This document shows, piece by piece, positions 1 through 8,676 of a stretch of DNA of 64,000 nt. This DNA is from Pelagisphaera sp964404745 (GTDB taxonomy: Bacteria; Verrucomicrobiota; Verrucomicrobiia; Opitutales; Opitutaceae): the NCBI GenBank assembly GCA_964404745.1, contig CAYOLG010000016.1:1-64000 (forward strand). Direction: 5' to 3'. The position numbers and the translations under genes were made by a program. The notes beneath the pieces are model-generated. The model was not told the DNA's origin, did not search any database, and saw only the letters and a list, made by a program, of their open reading frames with translations. Position 1 is the first letter of the stretch. Each line of letters opens with the position of its first letter.

Positions 1-270
1 ACCGCTTCAGGATCCCGATTCCGAACAAAGCAAAAAACCCTATTTAGACGCATCAAATTGTACGTCTAGCCGACTGAAAAATTTTTAGAAAAAGCATAAA
101 ATACGCTTGCCAAACAAATTTGAAAGGATTCTAAAGCTCTCTCATAGTACGAAAGTACTTTTGATCAGCCAGCGCGGGCGCAGAACGATTTATTCCTCTG
201 CGTCCGCCAGCTCGGAAAATCGCCACTTTACCCGGATTTCTGATACGCAAATCTTCGCGGAAAAAACTCG
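1..270. other. Intergenic, no gene seen
   Basis: This is the stretch downstream of the first minus-strand gene. It is A/T-rich over roughly 75-110. Short overlapping open frames here are antisense to the C-terminus of the neighbouring gene and show no family features. I see no hairpin with a T-tract that would make a convincing terminator. Confidence 0.5.
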
Positions 271-3200
271 CTATTCGACGATCATTACCCCGTGCATGAT
301 CACCCAATGCCCCGGGAAGGTGCATATAAAGGGGTATTCGCCAGGCTCTTTTGGAGCGATGAAACGCAAGGTTTCGCTCGTATCGGGTTGTAAAAGCTTA
401 GTAGCGATAAGCACCTTATCGGAATCGGGAACGAAGTGTTTCGAGGCTCCTTGCGGGTCTGCCGCCATCGCGTTGCCAGCCATGCCAATCTCCTCGTCTG
501 CTCCCGGTTGCACGATGACCAGATTGTGCGGCATGGCAGTCGGGTTTTCTAATGTCAATCGAACAGGAGCGCCCGCCTTAGCCCTGAATTCCGTCACCGT
601 GTACATCATGCGTTCCGGCACACAGGAAATATCGACTTTGACTAGCCCTTCTTGGGAATCGAACGACGCTTCTGAAGCCCCCCGCTTCGACTTCCCGTCG
701 TTGCGCTTGGCCCTCAATTCAAACTCATCGAGAAAGGCTTCGATATCCGGATAGCGATCCTCCTGCCCTCGCCAATGTCGAGACAAGCTTTCCGATCCTA
801 GCGAGGTGGCGATGGCGTAGTCCAAGTGAAGGCCTGAGGGACTTTCCACCACCTTTCGAGCCGCTTCCAAAGCTTCCGGCGTGCCTATGTAGCTAGCGGC
901 GATTACCGCCTCCATGCGGACCAAGGCGCTGTTGTCCGAACCGCTGGCTTTGAGCGCGTCCACGCTGTTAGGAAAGGCGTCCGACCAGTAGCGAAGCTGA
1001 CGGGTTGCCGCCGCCCGAGCTAAATGATTGTCGCAAGACAGCAGCTCCGCCAGCAAATCCGTATTTACCGCATCGATTCCACGGTAGAGCCAAACCGCTT
1101 CTAGTTGCTGATGCCGGAAGCGTTCGTCGGAACTATCCAACTGAGCGACCCAGCGATCGAGAGCCTGTTTCACTTGTCCTCGATCGCGATCCCGCAATTC
1201 CCGTTTAGCCCAATAGCGATAGCGGTATTCGGGTCGCTTTAACAAATCCAGCAACTCGGCATTGCTTGCTCCCTCGATTTTCGGTGGATCTTGAAGCCTT
1301 GCGCCTTTCGGCACGATCCGCCAGATTCTTCCCGATTTGCGATCTCGGCGCTCATCGCGAAGGGAGTACTGGGCATGCCCTTTAATGGGGTTGTACCAAT
1401 CGCACACATACAATGCTCCCCTAGGACCAAACCGTATGTCCACCGGTATGAAACTCAAGTTGCGGGAAAATATGAGATCGCTCTGATACTCCTCTACAAA
1501 ACTGTCTTCCTTCTCGATCCATTTATGGATTTCCACTCGATTATTGGGCTTGTAGCGTACTTTGATGAAACCGCCTTTCAACTCCTCCGGCCAAAAATCG
1601 AAGTCGACGAACTCGTGCCCGCAAGTGCCTGAATAGGCAGGGATCCCTGAAGCACTCGGATGCTGCTCCGGGTAAGGAGGGTTGGTGGCATGGAAAGCGG
1701 TTGCGAAAATGGGATGGCTGGCCACGTGATTGCCCCAGTCATCGAACGTCACGCCCCAGGGATTGGTATTCGGGTAAGCCCCAAAAGCAGTCAGCCTATG
1801 CGTCGAAGGCCGATAGCGGAACCAAGAGCTGTTCTTCGCGCGAATCGGTCCATAAACGGTCTCCACCTGCGAATTGTGGAAAATCGACTCCCGGAAAAGC
1901 AGATCCCCATCCGGTGTCCAAACGAAATCATGCAGAGCGTGATGAGAATCCTCGGTGCCAAAACCGGTAAATACGCGGCGGCGGAAGTCCGCTTTTCCGT
2001 CCCCATTGGTGTCCTTGAGAAAAGTTAAATCCGGCTCTTCGGAAACATAAACGCCCCCGTTGCCCAAGACGAAACTCAAAGGAATATGCAAGTCGTCGGC
2101 AAATACGGAACTCTTGTCGGCCCTACCATCTCCATCCGTATCTTCCAGGATCACCAGTTTATCGGCAGGCGCTTGCCCCGGATAGACATGAGGATAAGTG
2201 GTCGAGCAGCTCACCCAAAGTCGACCCTTGGAATCCCAGCGCATCTGAATAGGACAAGCGATGTCGGGAAATTCCTCCTCCGAGGCAAACAAGTTGACCT
2301 CGAACCTCGGATCAACATCGAACGCAGCCAATTCGCCTTTCGGGCTCAAGTATTCGTTGGCTCCACGCGACTGGTGGGCAACAGGCATTTCTGGCACATT
2401 GGAATCGTCGATCTCATCGGATACCCGCTTTCCTTGAGCGAGATCCCAGATACGGCGATCCCGATTAGCCACCATGATTTCGAAATTTCTCATGGCCGGC
2501 AGAAAATCGAGATAGCCATAGGACTGATTCCGGCCTCCCGTGTAGTAAAATGTATTCAAAGGCCGGTAGCGATAAAAGAAATGTTCGTTCTTATCAACCA
2601 CTACTGTACGTATCCGCTCATTCACTTCAGGCGCGAGTTCCTCGCCAAAGGTTTTTTCGAAAGCCGCCTTGGCGAAAATCCGATACCCTTCTTCCAGCAG
2701 GTGAGCTCCGTTGAAGGTCAAATCCGTGGACCGGTCATCCATAGCGTAGCGAGTCGCGCTGAAAACATCGATAAAGCCAACCTTCTCCTCTCGAGCCACT
2801 TCCTCCATCGCCTCGGTATAGGCATGCAAGCGGCCATTGTTGAGATCCGCGGCGGCAACGCCTTCGACATTTTCGTTGGCCACAGGCGAGACTAGGACTA
2901 ATTGAGGTCCAGTCGAACCATTGTAGGCTCGCGATACGGTGTGCCGAATAAAGCCGCGAAGCCGATCCTTGAACTCTGGAATGGCCTCGATCCCCGCGAA
3001 TGATTCATTAAATCCGAACGCCGCGAATATGACGTCGGCTTTAACGGCGGTCAAATGCTGATCTAGATCCCCGAAGTTATCTGGCCGAGGCTGCAGATCT
3101 ACCTCGTCAGCAGACCAAGCCAAATTCCGCACTGGCAGTTCTAGTTCCGCGTGATTCTGATGGATCAGCGTTTCGAAATGGCCAAAAAGCCGATCGCGAT

Positions 3201-3552
3201 CGAAGAGAGTATTTCCCACGAATGCTATCCGGTCACCCTTCTCAAGCTCGAGCGGCATCGATGTGGTTCGCGGCGCGGTAGCCTCCGCTCGTGGCGAGGT
3301 GTCTTCGAAAATTGAATACTGAGCCAAGGATGGATCTTTCGCTGGCTCAGTGTTTCCCGTGGAAACATTTTTGGCATCCTGTACATTTCGATCGTTCGCC
3401 TTCGTAGGCACCTGAATGAGGAGGGATTCCTTGATTCCTGCAATTGGAACGCCACTGGCATCGACCAGCTTAGGAAGCAGGCAGATTAACGCCGTTAACA
3501 ATCCCAATCGAATCGCCCGTCTATTCGTCCTAGAGCCCGGTAAATCATTCAT
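271..3552 (-). CDS. PVC-type dehydrogenase with N-terminal SGNH-like domain and C-terminal cupredoxin
   Basis: A large exported protein of about 1093 residues. I place the start at 3552 (sequence MNDLPGSRTNRR, then a hydrophobic signal segment); the 40 codons upstream read through a REP-like repeat and are not family-like. Domains in order are: an SGNH/GDSL-like domain opening with GDRIAFVGN, where the usual GDS nucleophile serine is not seen; a beta-propeller of the PVC membrane-bound dehydrogenase type with DGDGRAD and NGDGKAD calcium-like loops; a HEAT-like helical part; and a C-terminal blue-copper domain. The cupredoxin ligands are visible as PHNLV (His) and then C-x4-H-x3-M in CTFPGHWVIM near the end, the azurin spacing. 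Family knowledge places such proteins in the periplasm; the electron donor or substrate is unknown. The copper module stands where related proteins carry a heme c domain. Confidence 0.85.
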   Translation of the reverse strand: MNDLPGSRTNRRAIRLGLLTALICLLPKLVDASGVPIAGIKESLLIQVPTKANDRNVQDAKNVSTGNTEPAKDPSLAQYSIFEDTSPRAEATAPRTTSMPLELEKGDRIAFVGNTLFDRDRLFGHFETLIHQNHAELELPVRNLAWSADEVDLQPRPDNFGDLDQHLTAVKADVIFAAFGFNESFAGIEAIPEFKDRLRGFIRHTVSRAYNGSTGPQLVLVSPVANENVEGVAAADLNNGRLHAYTEAMEEVAREEKVGFIDVFSATRYAMDDRSTDLTFNGAHLLEEGYRIFAKAAFEKTFGEELAPEVNERIRTVVVDKNEHFFYRYRPLNTFYYTGGRNQSYGYLDFLPAMRNFEIMVANRDRRIWDLAQGKRVSDEIDDSNVPEMPVAHQSRGANEYLSPKGELAAFDVDPRFEVNLFASEEEFPDIACPIQMRWDSKGRLWVSCSTTYPHVYPGQAPADKLVILEDTDGDGRADKSSVFADDLHIPLSFVLGNGGVYVSEEPDLTFLKDTNGDGKADFRRRVFTGFGTEDSHHALHDFVWTPDGDLLFRESIFHNSQVETVYGPIRAKNSSWFRYRPSTHRLTAFGAYPNTNPWGVTFDDWGNHVASHPIFATAFHATNPPYPEQHPSASGIPAYSGTCGHEFVDFDFWPEELKGGFIKVRYKPNNRVEIHKWIEKEDSFVEEYQSDLIFSRNLSFIPVDIRFGPRGALYVCDWYNPIKGHAQYSLRDERRDRKSGRIWRIVPKGARLQDPPKIEGASNAELLDLLKRPEYRYRYWAKRELRDRDRGQVKQALDRWVAQLDSSDERFRHQQLEAVWLYRGIDAVNTDLLAELLSCDNHLARAAATRQLRYWSDAFPNSVDALKASGSDNSALVRMEAVIAASYIGTPEALEAARKVVESPSGLHLDYAIATSLGSESLSRHWRGQEDRYPDIEAFLDEFELRAKRNDGKSKRGASEASFDSQEGLVKVDISCVPERMMYTVTEFRAKAGAPVRLTLENPTAMPHNLVIVQPGADEEIGMAGNAMAADPQGASKHFVPDSDKVLIATKLLQPDTSETLRFIAPKEPGEYPFICTFPGHWVIMHGVMIVE

Positions 3553-3584
3553 TGCAAGAGCGGACTGCCGACAACATCGAGCTT

Positions 3585-3651
3585 GGCAGGAAGACCCGAG
3601 CCGGTCATCCGAAATTGCGGGCGGAGGAGGACCGAGCCGGTCCTCCCTACC
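3585..3651. repeat. REP-like inverted doublet
   Basis: A perfect hairpin at 3626-3646 (9-bp stem GGAGGACCG/CGGTCCTCC, loop AGC) is followed by CTAC at 3647-3650. A degenerate partner (GGCAGGAAGACC...GGTCATCC) lies at about 3586-3610 in the opposite orientation, so the two form a BIME-like pair. It sits between the Gfo/Idh gene and the PVC dehydrogenase gene. Confidence 0.8.
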
Positions 3652-3723
3652 TGAAAGAATCTTCCACTTCATAATACTGTCGTAACACTCGCGCCTGTAG
3701 GCTGCGTAAATTCATCTATACCC

Positions 3724-5178
3724 TTACACATGAGCGATCTCAGGAACCTGATACCCTTTTCGATTCTCGTCTTTCATCAATAGATTCGCTTTACTGGCCA
3801 AGTTTCCGATGTGGGTTTCCTTCTCAGCGTCAAAATCTAGCCAAGGGCCTAAAACGTAGTTCTCGCCATCCTGGGGAATCCCTGCACCCTTAGTCATGAT
3901 GTCGTGCAAGCGGCCAAAATGCTCCGCCGCATCACTGTCGTCGCCGAACTTCGCCGCCTTGGCATGGAAAGGGACCTTCTCTCCCAATCGATAGGAATTA
4001 TTGATTAAATGCCCTAATACGCATCCGTAGTGCGCATCGTCTACATTGCCGTTGGCCATGGAAGGATCACCAGCTCGACAAGCGGCCGTAAAGCTTCCCC
4101 AATTGCCGCCGGGCGTCACCTTGCCGGGCTCAATATCGATTTCCTCCCCTACTGAACTGCCCTTGGCGTAGTACTTATTCCGGCTGATCCGCCCGCCATC
4201 CTCGAAATAGTATTCATTTTCCACCTGGCGCTCGTAGCCATCGTAATTCACGTTGCGAACATTAAAATAGACGTACTGACCATTAGGATACTCCGCTATG
4301 CCAAACATGGTGTTAGGCGTTTCACCCTGATCGTTCCACTTAAAGCGTCCACCGATAGCCCGAACGCGCTTCGGATGCGTCAAGCCTTTGTCCAAGGCCC
4401 AGCGAGCCACATCGAGCTGATGCGTGCCCTGATTATTAAGTTCGCCATTTCCCGTTTTCCAAAACCAGTGCCAATTGTAGTGCACGAGATTTGGGTGGTA
4501 AGTTCTCACCTCGGCAGGACCGCGCCATAAATCCCAATCCAGGTTGCTTGGCGTAGTGGCCTGAGATTGGTAGCCGATTCCTTCGCGCGGCTTGCAGGCG
4601 TATCCATAGGATATCTTCAATCTGCCGAACCGGCCCGCTTGTATCATTTCATGAAGCCCAGCGATTTCCGCATCGCTGCGACGCTGAGTCCCATGTTGAA
4701 CAACCACGCCATATTTTCTCTGAGCCTCGACCGCGACCCGCCCTTCAGCCACATCGTGGCTCATCGGCTTTTCGACATAAACATGCTTGCCCGCTTGGGC
4801 GCCCCAGACCGTCATCAAAGCATGCCAGTGATTCGGCGTAGCGATGGAGATGGCATCGACGTTTTTATCTTCCAACACAGCGCGCACGTCGCTAACCCCC
4901 TCGGTCCTGAATCTGCCTTCCGTTCGCGACCTGAGATCGCTCATGCGGGCGTTCAGAACCGAACTATCCGGATCAACCAAATAGGCTATCTCCACATTGG
5001 GCTGCTCCAGCCAGCCGCTGATATGGCTTTTACCGCGTCCATTCAGCCCTACGACGGCAATTCTCAGCCGATCATTGGCTCCAAAGACTTGCCCTGAGGC
5101 CTGGGTGCCTGCGAGGATCATTGACGCACTGGCTAGCGTTGCGTTTTGTACGAATCGGCGACGGGACAGATGAGTCAT
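3724..5178 (-). CDS. Gfo/Idh/MocA family oxidoreductase with Tat signal
   Basis: A 484-residue NAD(P)-dependent sugar-type dehydrogenase. The N-terminus has a twin-arginine signal (SRRRFVQNATLASASMILAG), so it is probably folded before export. The Rossmann part follows (RIAVVGLNGRGKSHISGW), with a YVEKPMSHD segment containing the EKP lysine typical of the family. The second half has the long C-terminal alpha/beta domain of the Tat-exported PVC subgroup (LDFDAEKETHIGN). The substrate cannot be read from sequence. It lies upstream of the PVC dehydrogenase/cupredoxin gene on the same strand and diverges from the DUF6807 gene; an oxidative role on sugars or glycosides outside the cytoplasm is likely. 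Confidence 0.9.
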   Translation of the reverse strand: MTHLSRRRFVQNATLASASMILAGTQASGQVFGANDRLRIAVVGLNGRGKSHISGWLEQPNVEIAYLVDPDSSVLNARMSDLRSRTEGRFRTEGVSDVRAVLEDKNVDAISIATPNHWHALMTVWGAQAGKHVYVEKPMSHDVAEGRVAVEAQRKYGVVVQHGTQRRSDAEIAGLHEMIQAGRFGRLKISYGYACKPREGIGYQSQATTPSNLDWDLWRGPAEVRTYHPNLVHYNWHWFWKTGNGELNNQGTHQLDVARWALDKGLTHPKRVRAIGGRFKWNDQGETPNTMFGIAEYPNGQYVYFNVRNVNYDGYERQVENEYYFEDGGRISRNKYYAKGSSVGEEIDIEPGKVTPGGNWGSFTAACRAGDPSMANGNVDDAHYGCVLGHLINNSYRLGEKVPFHAKAAKFGDDSDAAEHFGRLHDIMTKGAGIPQDGENYVLGPWLDFDAEKETHIGNLASKANLLMKDENRKGYQVPEIAHV

Positions 5179-5306
5179 AACGAATAGGGATTGCTCCTCG
5201 AGAGCTCGAACTAGACATTAGTCTCGCCTCGATCTCGGTCAATCATACAAAATAAACTGCCCAGTAACTTCCGACAAATCTACAGCGTCAAATCCCGAAA
5301 TTAGCC

Positions 5307-6287
5307 ATGCTTTCTAAAACGCTCGCTTCTGCCAAGCCCCTTGTATTCTTGATCGCATTTGTCGCCCTCTTGTTTGCTGCCAGCGATTCGCTCGCGGGAC
5401 CCAGCCTATCCGTACAAGAAACCGATAAGGCAATCACCATTCTGCAAGACGCCAAACCAATATTGCGCTACAATAAAGCCATCCAAATCGCCCCAGAGGG
5501 AATGGAGCCCATTCATAACCGGAGCGGGTATATCCATCCTGTATTCACACCTTCTGGACAGATTGCTTCAGGGGATTTTTCCGAAGACCACGCCCACCAG
5601 CGAGGCATCTTCATGGCTGGCACGAACACAACCTTCCAAGGCAGCCGAGTGGATTTCTGGAACTTGCACAAAAAGTTGGGAAGAACCGAACATGCCAAGA
5701 CTCTCTCCGTCGGTTCAGCCAATGATTCTGCCTCGTTCACCGTTCTGATCAATCATGTAGCTACGCTCGATAGAAACGAAACCGTCGTTCTCCACGAGCG
5801 CTGGACCGTTACCGGCAGGCCTGGAAGCTCGGATCATTTCCTTTTCGACATCGTGAGCGAGCAAACCCCAGCAACTGGTTCTCCACTCACCTTCAATGAA
5901 TACCACTATGGAGGCATGGCCCTCCGAGGGAGCAATCTATGGACGCCTCTCGAATCCAATCCCAATGGCACTTGCGAATTTCTCACCAGCAACGGACATC
6001 AACGCATCGAAGGGAACCACACCCGAGTTCGATGGGTGTCCATGCGGGGAATTGTCGAAGGTGAGCCCGCGTCCATAACCGTCCTTTGCCACCCATCGAA
6101 CTTCCGCTTTCCCCAGGCCGTTCGCCTACATCCAAAAATGCCCTACTTTACCTATGCCCCCATGTTTGACGGAGCTTTCGAAATCAAACCTGGGGAGACC
6201 TACGAGTCTCGTTACCGCTACCTAATCACCTCATCAGAGCCCGAATCCAATTGGATCGAACAGCAATGGAGGGTCTACGCGGAGTAA
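5307..6287 (+). CDS. DUF6807 (PmoA-like) secreted protein
   Basis: A 326-residue protein with an N-terminal signal segment (LVFLIAFVALLFAASDSLAG). The rest matches the DUF6807 family, which carries the misleading name 'methane oxygenase PmoA' in some databases. The family landmarks are the HPVFTPSGQ segment, DHAHQRGIFMAG and the later EYHYGGMALRG. No enzymatic activity is established from sequence. These proteins commonly sit near Gfo/Idh oxidoreductases and sulfatases in PVC and Bacteroidota genomes, as here, so a role in carbohydrate processing is inferred. It diverges from the Gfo/Idh gene; the 128-bp interval between them should hold both promoters. Confidence 0.8.
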   Translation: MLSKTLASAKPLVFLIAFVALLFAASDSLAGPSLSVQETDKAITILQDAKPILRYNKAIQIAPEGMEPIHNRSGYIHPVFTPSGQIASGDFSEDHAHQRGIFMAGTNTTFQGSRVDFWNLHKKLGRTEHAKTLSVGSANDSASFTVLINHVATLDRNETVVLHERWTVTGRPGSSDHFLFDIVSEQTPATGSPLTFNEYHYGGMALRGSNLWTPLESNPNGTCEFLTSNGHQRIEGNHTRVRWVSMRGIVEGEPASITVLCHPSNFRFPQAVRLHPKMPYFTYAPMFDGAFEIKPGETYESRYRYLITSSEPESNWIEQQWRVYAE

Positions 6288-6297
6288 AACATTTCTA

Positions 6298-6870
6298 TTG
6301 TTAAGCCCGCATATCATGGCTAACAGGCCTTCAAGCGTCTATTCACACATTCCGAACGGGATCACCCTAGTTCGCCTCATACTAGCCGTCGCCTTTCCCT
6401 TCATTCCAGAGAGCTGGCATCTATCAGTGATCGCGATAGCCTTGGCATCCGAATTCCTGGATGGATTCATCGCCCGCATTTGCGGATGGACCAGCTACTC
6501 GGGTCAAGTGCTAGACCCAGTCGCCGACAAATTCTTTTTCTTCTCGGTAGCCGTTACCTGGATGTGGATGGGCAAGCTCACTTTCGTCCAATGGCTCTTA
6601 CTCGGGTCACGCGACCTCGGCGTGTCTCTAATTACAGTGGGATTGGCGATCGCAGGCAGGATTCGCAGCGTCAAGTCGATAAAAGCCCAATGGCTCAGCA
6701 AACTAACCACTGTGCTTCAGTACACTGCCTTGCTGGCGGTACTATTCGAAATAACCGAGCCGCTCTGGATCCTGTGCATGGCCACAGCCACCACTGGAGG
6801 ACTGGCCGTCATCCAATACGGATTCATTATCCGTGAGCGTTTGTCTCTAGCCAATGAAACACAATCTTGA
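6298..6870 (+). CDS. CDP-alcohol phosphatidyltransferase family membrane protein
   Basis: An integral membrane enzyme of the family that transfers a phosphatidyl group from CDP-diacylglycerol to an alcohol (PgsA-like). The core motif is clear: DG-x2-AR-x8-G-x3-D-x3-D, running from LDGFIAR to GQVLDPVAD. The first aspartate of the usual D-x2-DG pair is a glutamate here (EFLDG). Several hydrophobic helices follow. The start is TTG at 6298, with a GGAG 12 nt upstream, or ATG at 6316 without an obvious ribosome site. It begins only 10 bp after the DUF6807 stop, so the two are probably co-transcribed, though the functional link is not obvious. The alcohol substrate (glycerol phosphate, inositol or other) is undetermined. 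Confidence 0.8.
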   Translation: MLSPHIMANRPSSVYSHIPNGITLVRLILAVAFPFIPESWHLSVIAIALASEFLDGFIARICGWTSYSGQVLDPVADKFFFFSVAVTWMWMGKLTFVQWLLLGSRDLGVSLITVGLAIAGRIRSVKSIKAQWLSKLTTVLQYTALLAVLFEITEPLWILCMATATTGGLAVIQYGFIIRERLSLANETQS

Positions 6871-6919
6871 AAATCGCATTTGACTCGAAGCAAATTCGCT
6901 AAACTGAAGATTACATCCT

Positions 6920-8638
6920 ATGCTCTACCCTAAACAAAAAGTCTACTCCCGCTTCGCCCTGAAAAAGCGGATCCAATCCCTAAGCGCCGCCATCATCTTC
7001 GTTACGACAGCGCTAGCCAGTTGGGCCGAGCAACACAGCTCCAAATTCAACGTTCTTTACATAACTATCGATGATCTGAATGACTGGGTTGGATGCTTGG
7101 AAAGGCACCCGCAAGTCAAAACGCCACACATCGACCGACTCGCTGAACGTGGACTCCTGTTCACCAATGCCCACTGCGTTGTCCCCGCCTGTAGCGGTTC
7201 GCGAGCGGCAAATTGGACCGGGCTATCTCCCATCAACAATGGCGTTTATGGCAATGGCCAACGCATCGAGAAAACCCTGCCAAACGCTACCATGCTTACC
7301 CATGACCTGCAGGCTCAAGGCTATTACACCATGGGGACGGGCAAGCTTTTCCACGGTAATAACGAGAACTACTTCGATGAGTATGGACCCGATTACGACA
7401 AATGGATGCCCATACTCCCCGACGAACGGACTATCAGCAAAGCGTCGCTGGCCAATACCGAACCCTACGTTCGCCACGACATTCCGCGCCTCGGCATCAC
7501 AATGCCCTTGAATCGCATGCCGCGGGACCGCGATCGCGGCTCCGATACAATCGAATCTTTCGATTGGGGCGTTATCAATCGTCCCGACGAAGAATGGACG
7601 GATACGCAGAGCGCCGATTGGGCGGTCAAGAAGCTGGGACAATCCTACGAGCAACCCTTTTTCCTGGCGGTTGGCTTCTATCGCCCTCACCAACCCCTTT
7701 GGGCGCCCAAGCGGTTCCACGACATGTATCCACCAGAGTCCGTGGTTCTGCCCGAAGTATTGAAGGAAGATCTCGAGGACGTCTCCAAAATCGCTAAAGG
7801 ATTCGGTCGCTATGCCCTCACCAGCGGGGCCCATAAAACCGTGGTGGAGAATGGCCAGTGGCGTAACGCGGTCAGCGCCTACCTAGCATCCATTACCTAT
7901 ATCGATCACGAACTTGGCAAGGTGCTCGATGCCCTCGATGCCTCTCAACACTCAGATAATACGCTCATCGTTCTCTGGTCGGATCATGGCTGGCAACTGG
8001 GCGAAAAGGAGCACTGGGGTAAGTTCACAACCTGGGAGCGATCTACCAAGGTACCGCTAATAGCCGTCCCGCCACTTTCCAAGCGCCCTTCGGGTTTTGA
8101 ACCCGGCCGCCGATGCCGCCAGCCAGTTTCTCTACTCGACGTGTATCCAACTGTCATAGACGCCTTAGATCTTGATGCGAGCACCGATCTCGATGGGCAT
8201 TCTCTTATCCCTTTGATCTCCAATCCCGATGCTCAATGGCCCCACATGGCCATCACCTACGTCGGTCGAGGAACGGAAACCATTCGCCACAAGCGCTGGC
8301 GCTATACCCGATATTTTGATGGGTCTGAGGAACTGTACGACCACAAACGGGATCCACACGAGTGGAACAACCTTATCGACGATCCCGAATACGCCAATAT
8401 TGTTCAATGGCTTTCCTCTGAATTGCCCCCAGACCCCAACTACGATCACTTTATTCGCCATGGGGACTTCAAAGCAGTCGTTCCATCAGATGGCTCGCCC
8501 CTCATGCTTTTTGGACCTAAAGTGGAAATGCTTGCCGAATCTAAAGACGTATCCAAAAAACACCCTGATATCGTGAAGCACATTCAACGCCATCTCGAAA
8601 ACCACCCAAATGCTCCTAAGCGATTCATTATTGAATGA
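6920..8638 (+). CDS. Sulfatase, iduronate-2-sulfatase-like, with unusual CSGSR site
   Basis: A 572-residue S1-family sulfatase with a signal peptide (to about residue 36). The metal-binding start is NVLYITIDDLNDW (Asp51/Asp52), and the later SDHGWQLGEKEHWGK segment is typical of the iduronate-2-sulfatase/choline-sulfatase group. The residue to be converted to formylglycine should be Cys91, in the pentapeptide C-S-G-S-R. Position +2 is glycine where the modification signal C-x-(P/A)-x-R normally has Pro or Ala. The C-terminal half has the expected RYTRYFDGSEELYDHKRDPHEW segment, so the protein is otherwise complete. It probably removes sulfate esters from polysaccharide in the periplasm. It starts 49 bp after the phosphatidyltransferase gene and precedes another sulfatase. 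Confidence 0.9.
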   Translation: MLYPKQKVYSRFALKKRIQSLSAAIIFVTTALASWAEQHSSKFNVLYITIDDLNDWVGCLERHPQVKTPHIDRLAERGLLFTNAHCVVPACSGSRAANWTGLSPINNGVYGNGQRIEKTLPNATMLTHDLQAQGYYTMGTGKLFHGNNENYFDEYGPDYDKWMPILPDERTISKASLANTEPYVRHDIPRLGITMPLNRMPRDRDRGSDTIESFDWGVINRPDEEWTDTQSADWAVKKLGQSYEQPFFLAVGFYRPHQPLWAPKRFHDMYPPESVVLPEVLKEDLEDVSKIAKGFGRYALTSGAHKTVVENGQWRNAVSAYLASITYIDHELGKVLDALDASQHSDNTLIVLWSDHGWQLGEKEHWGKFTTWERSTKVPLIAVPPLSKRPSGFEPGRRCRQPVSLLDVYPTVIDALDLDASTDLDGHSLIPLISNPDAQWPHMAITYVGRGTETIRHKRWRYTRYFDGSEELYDHKRDPHEWNNLIDDPEYANIVQWLSSELPPDPNYDHFIRHGDFKAVVPSDGSPLMLFGPKVEMLAESKDVSKKHPDIVKHIQRHLENHPNAPKRFIIE

Positions 8639-8676
8639 ACCTCTCTAGTGCCAGCTAATTTTCGACAACTCGGCAA

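Noticed and set aside
3553..3672. Longer N-terminus for the PVC dehydrogenase
   Set aside because: The extra 40 codons read through a REP-like repeat; a proper signal peptide begins at 3552.
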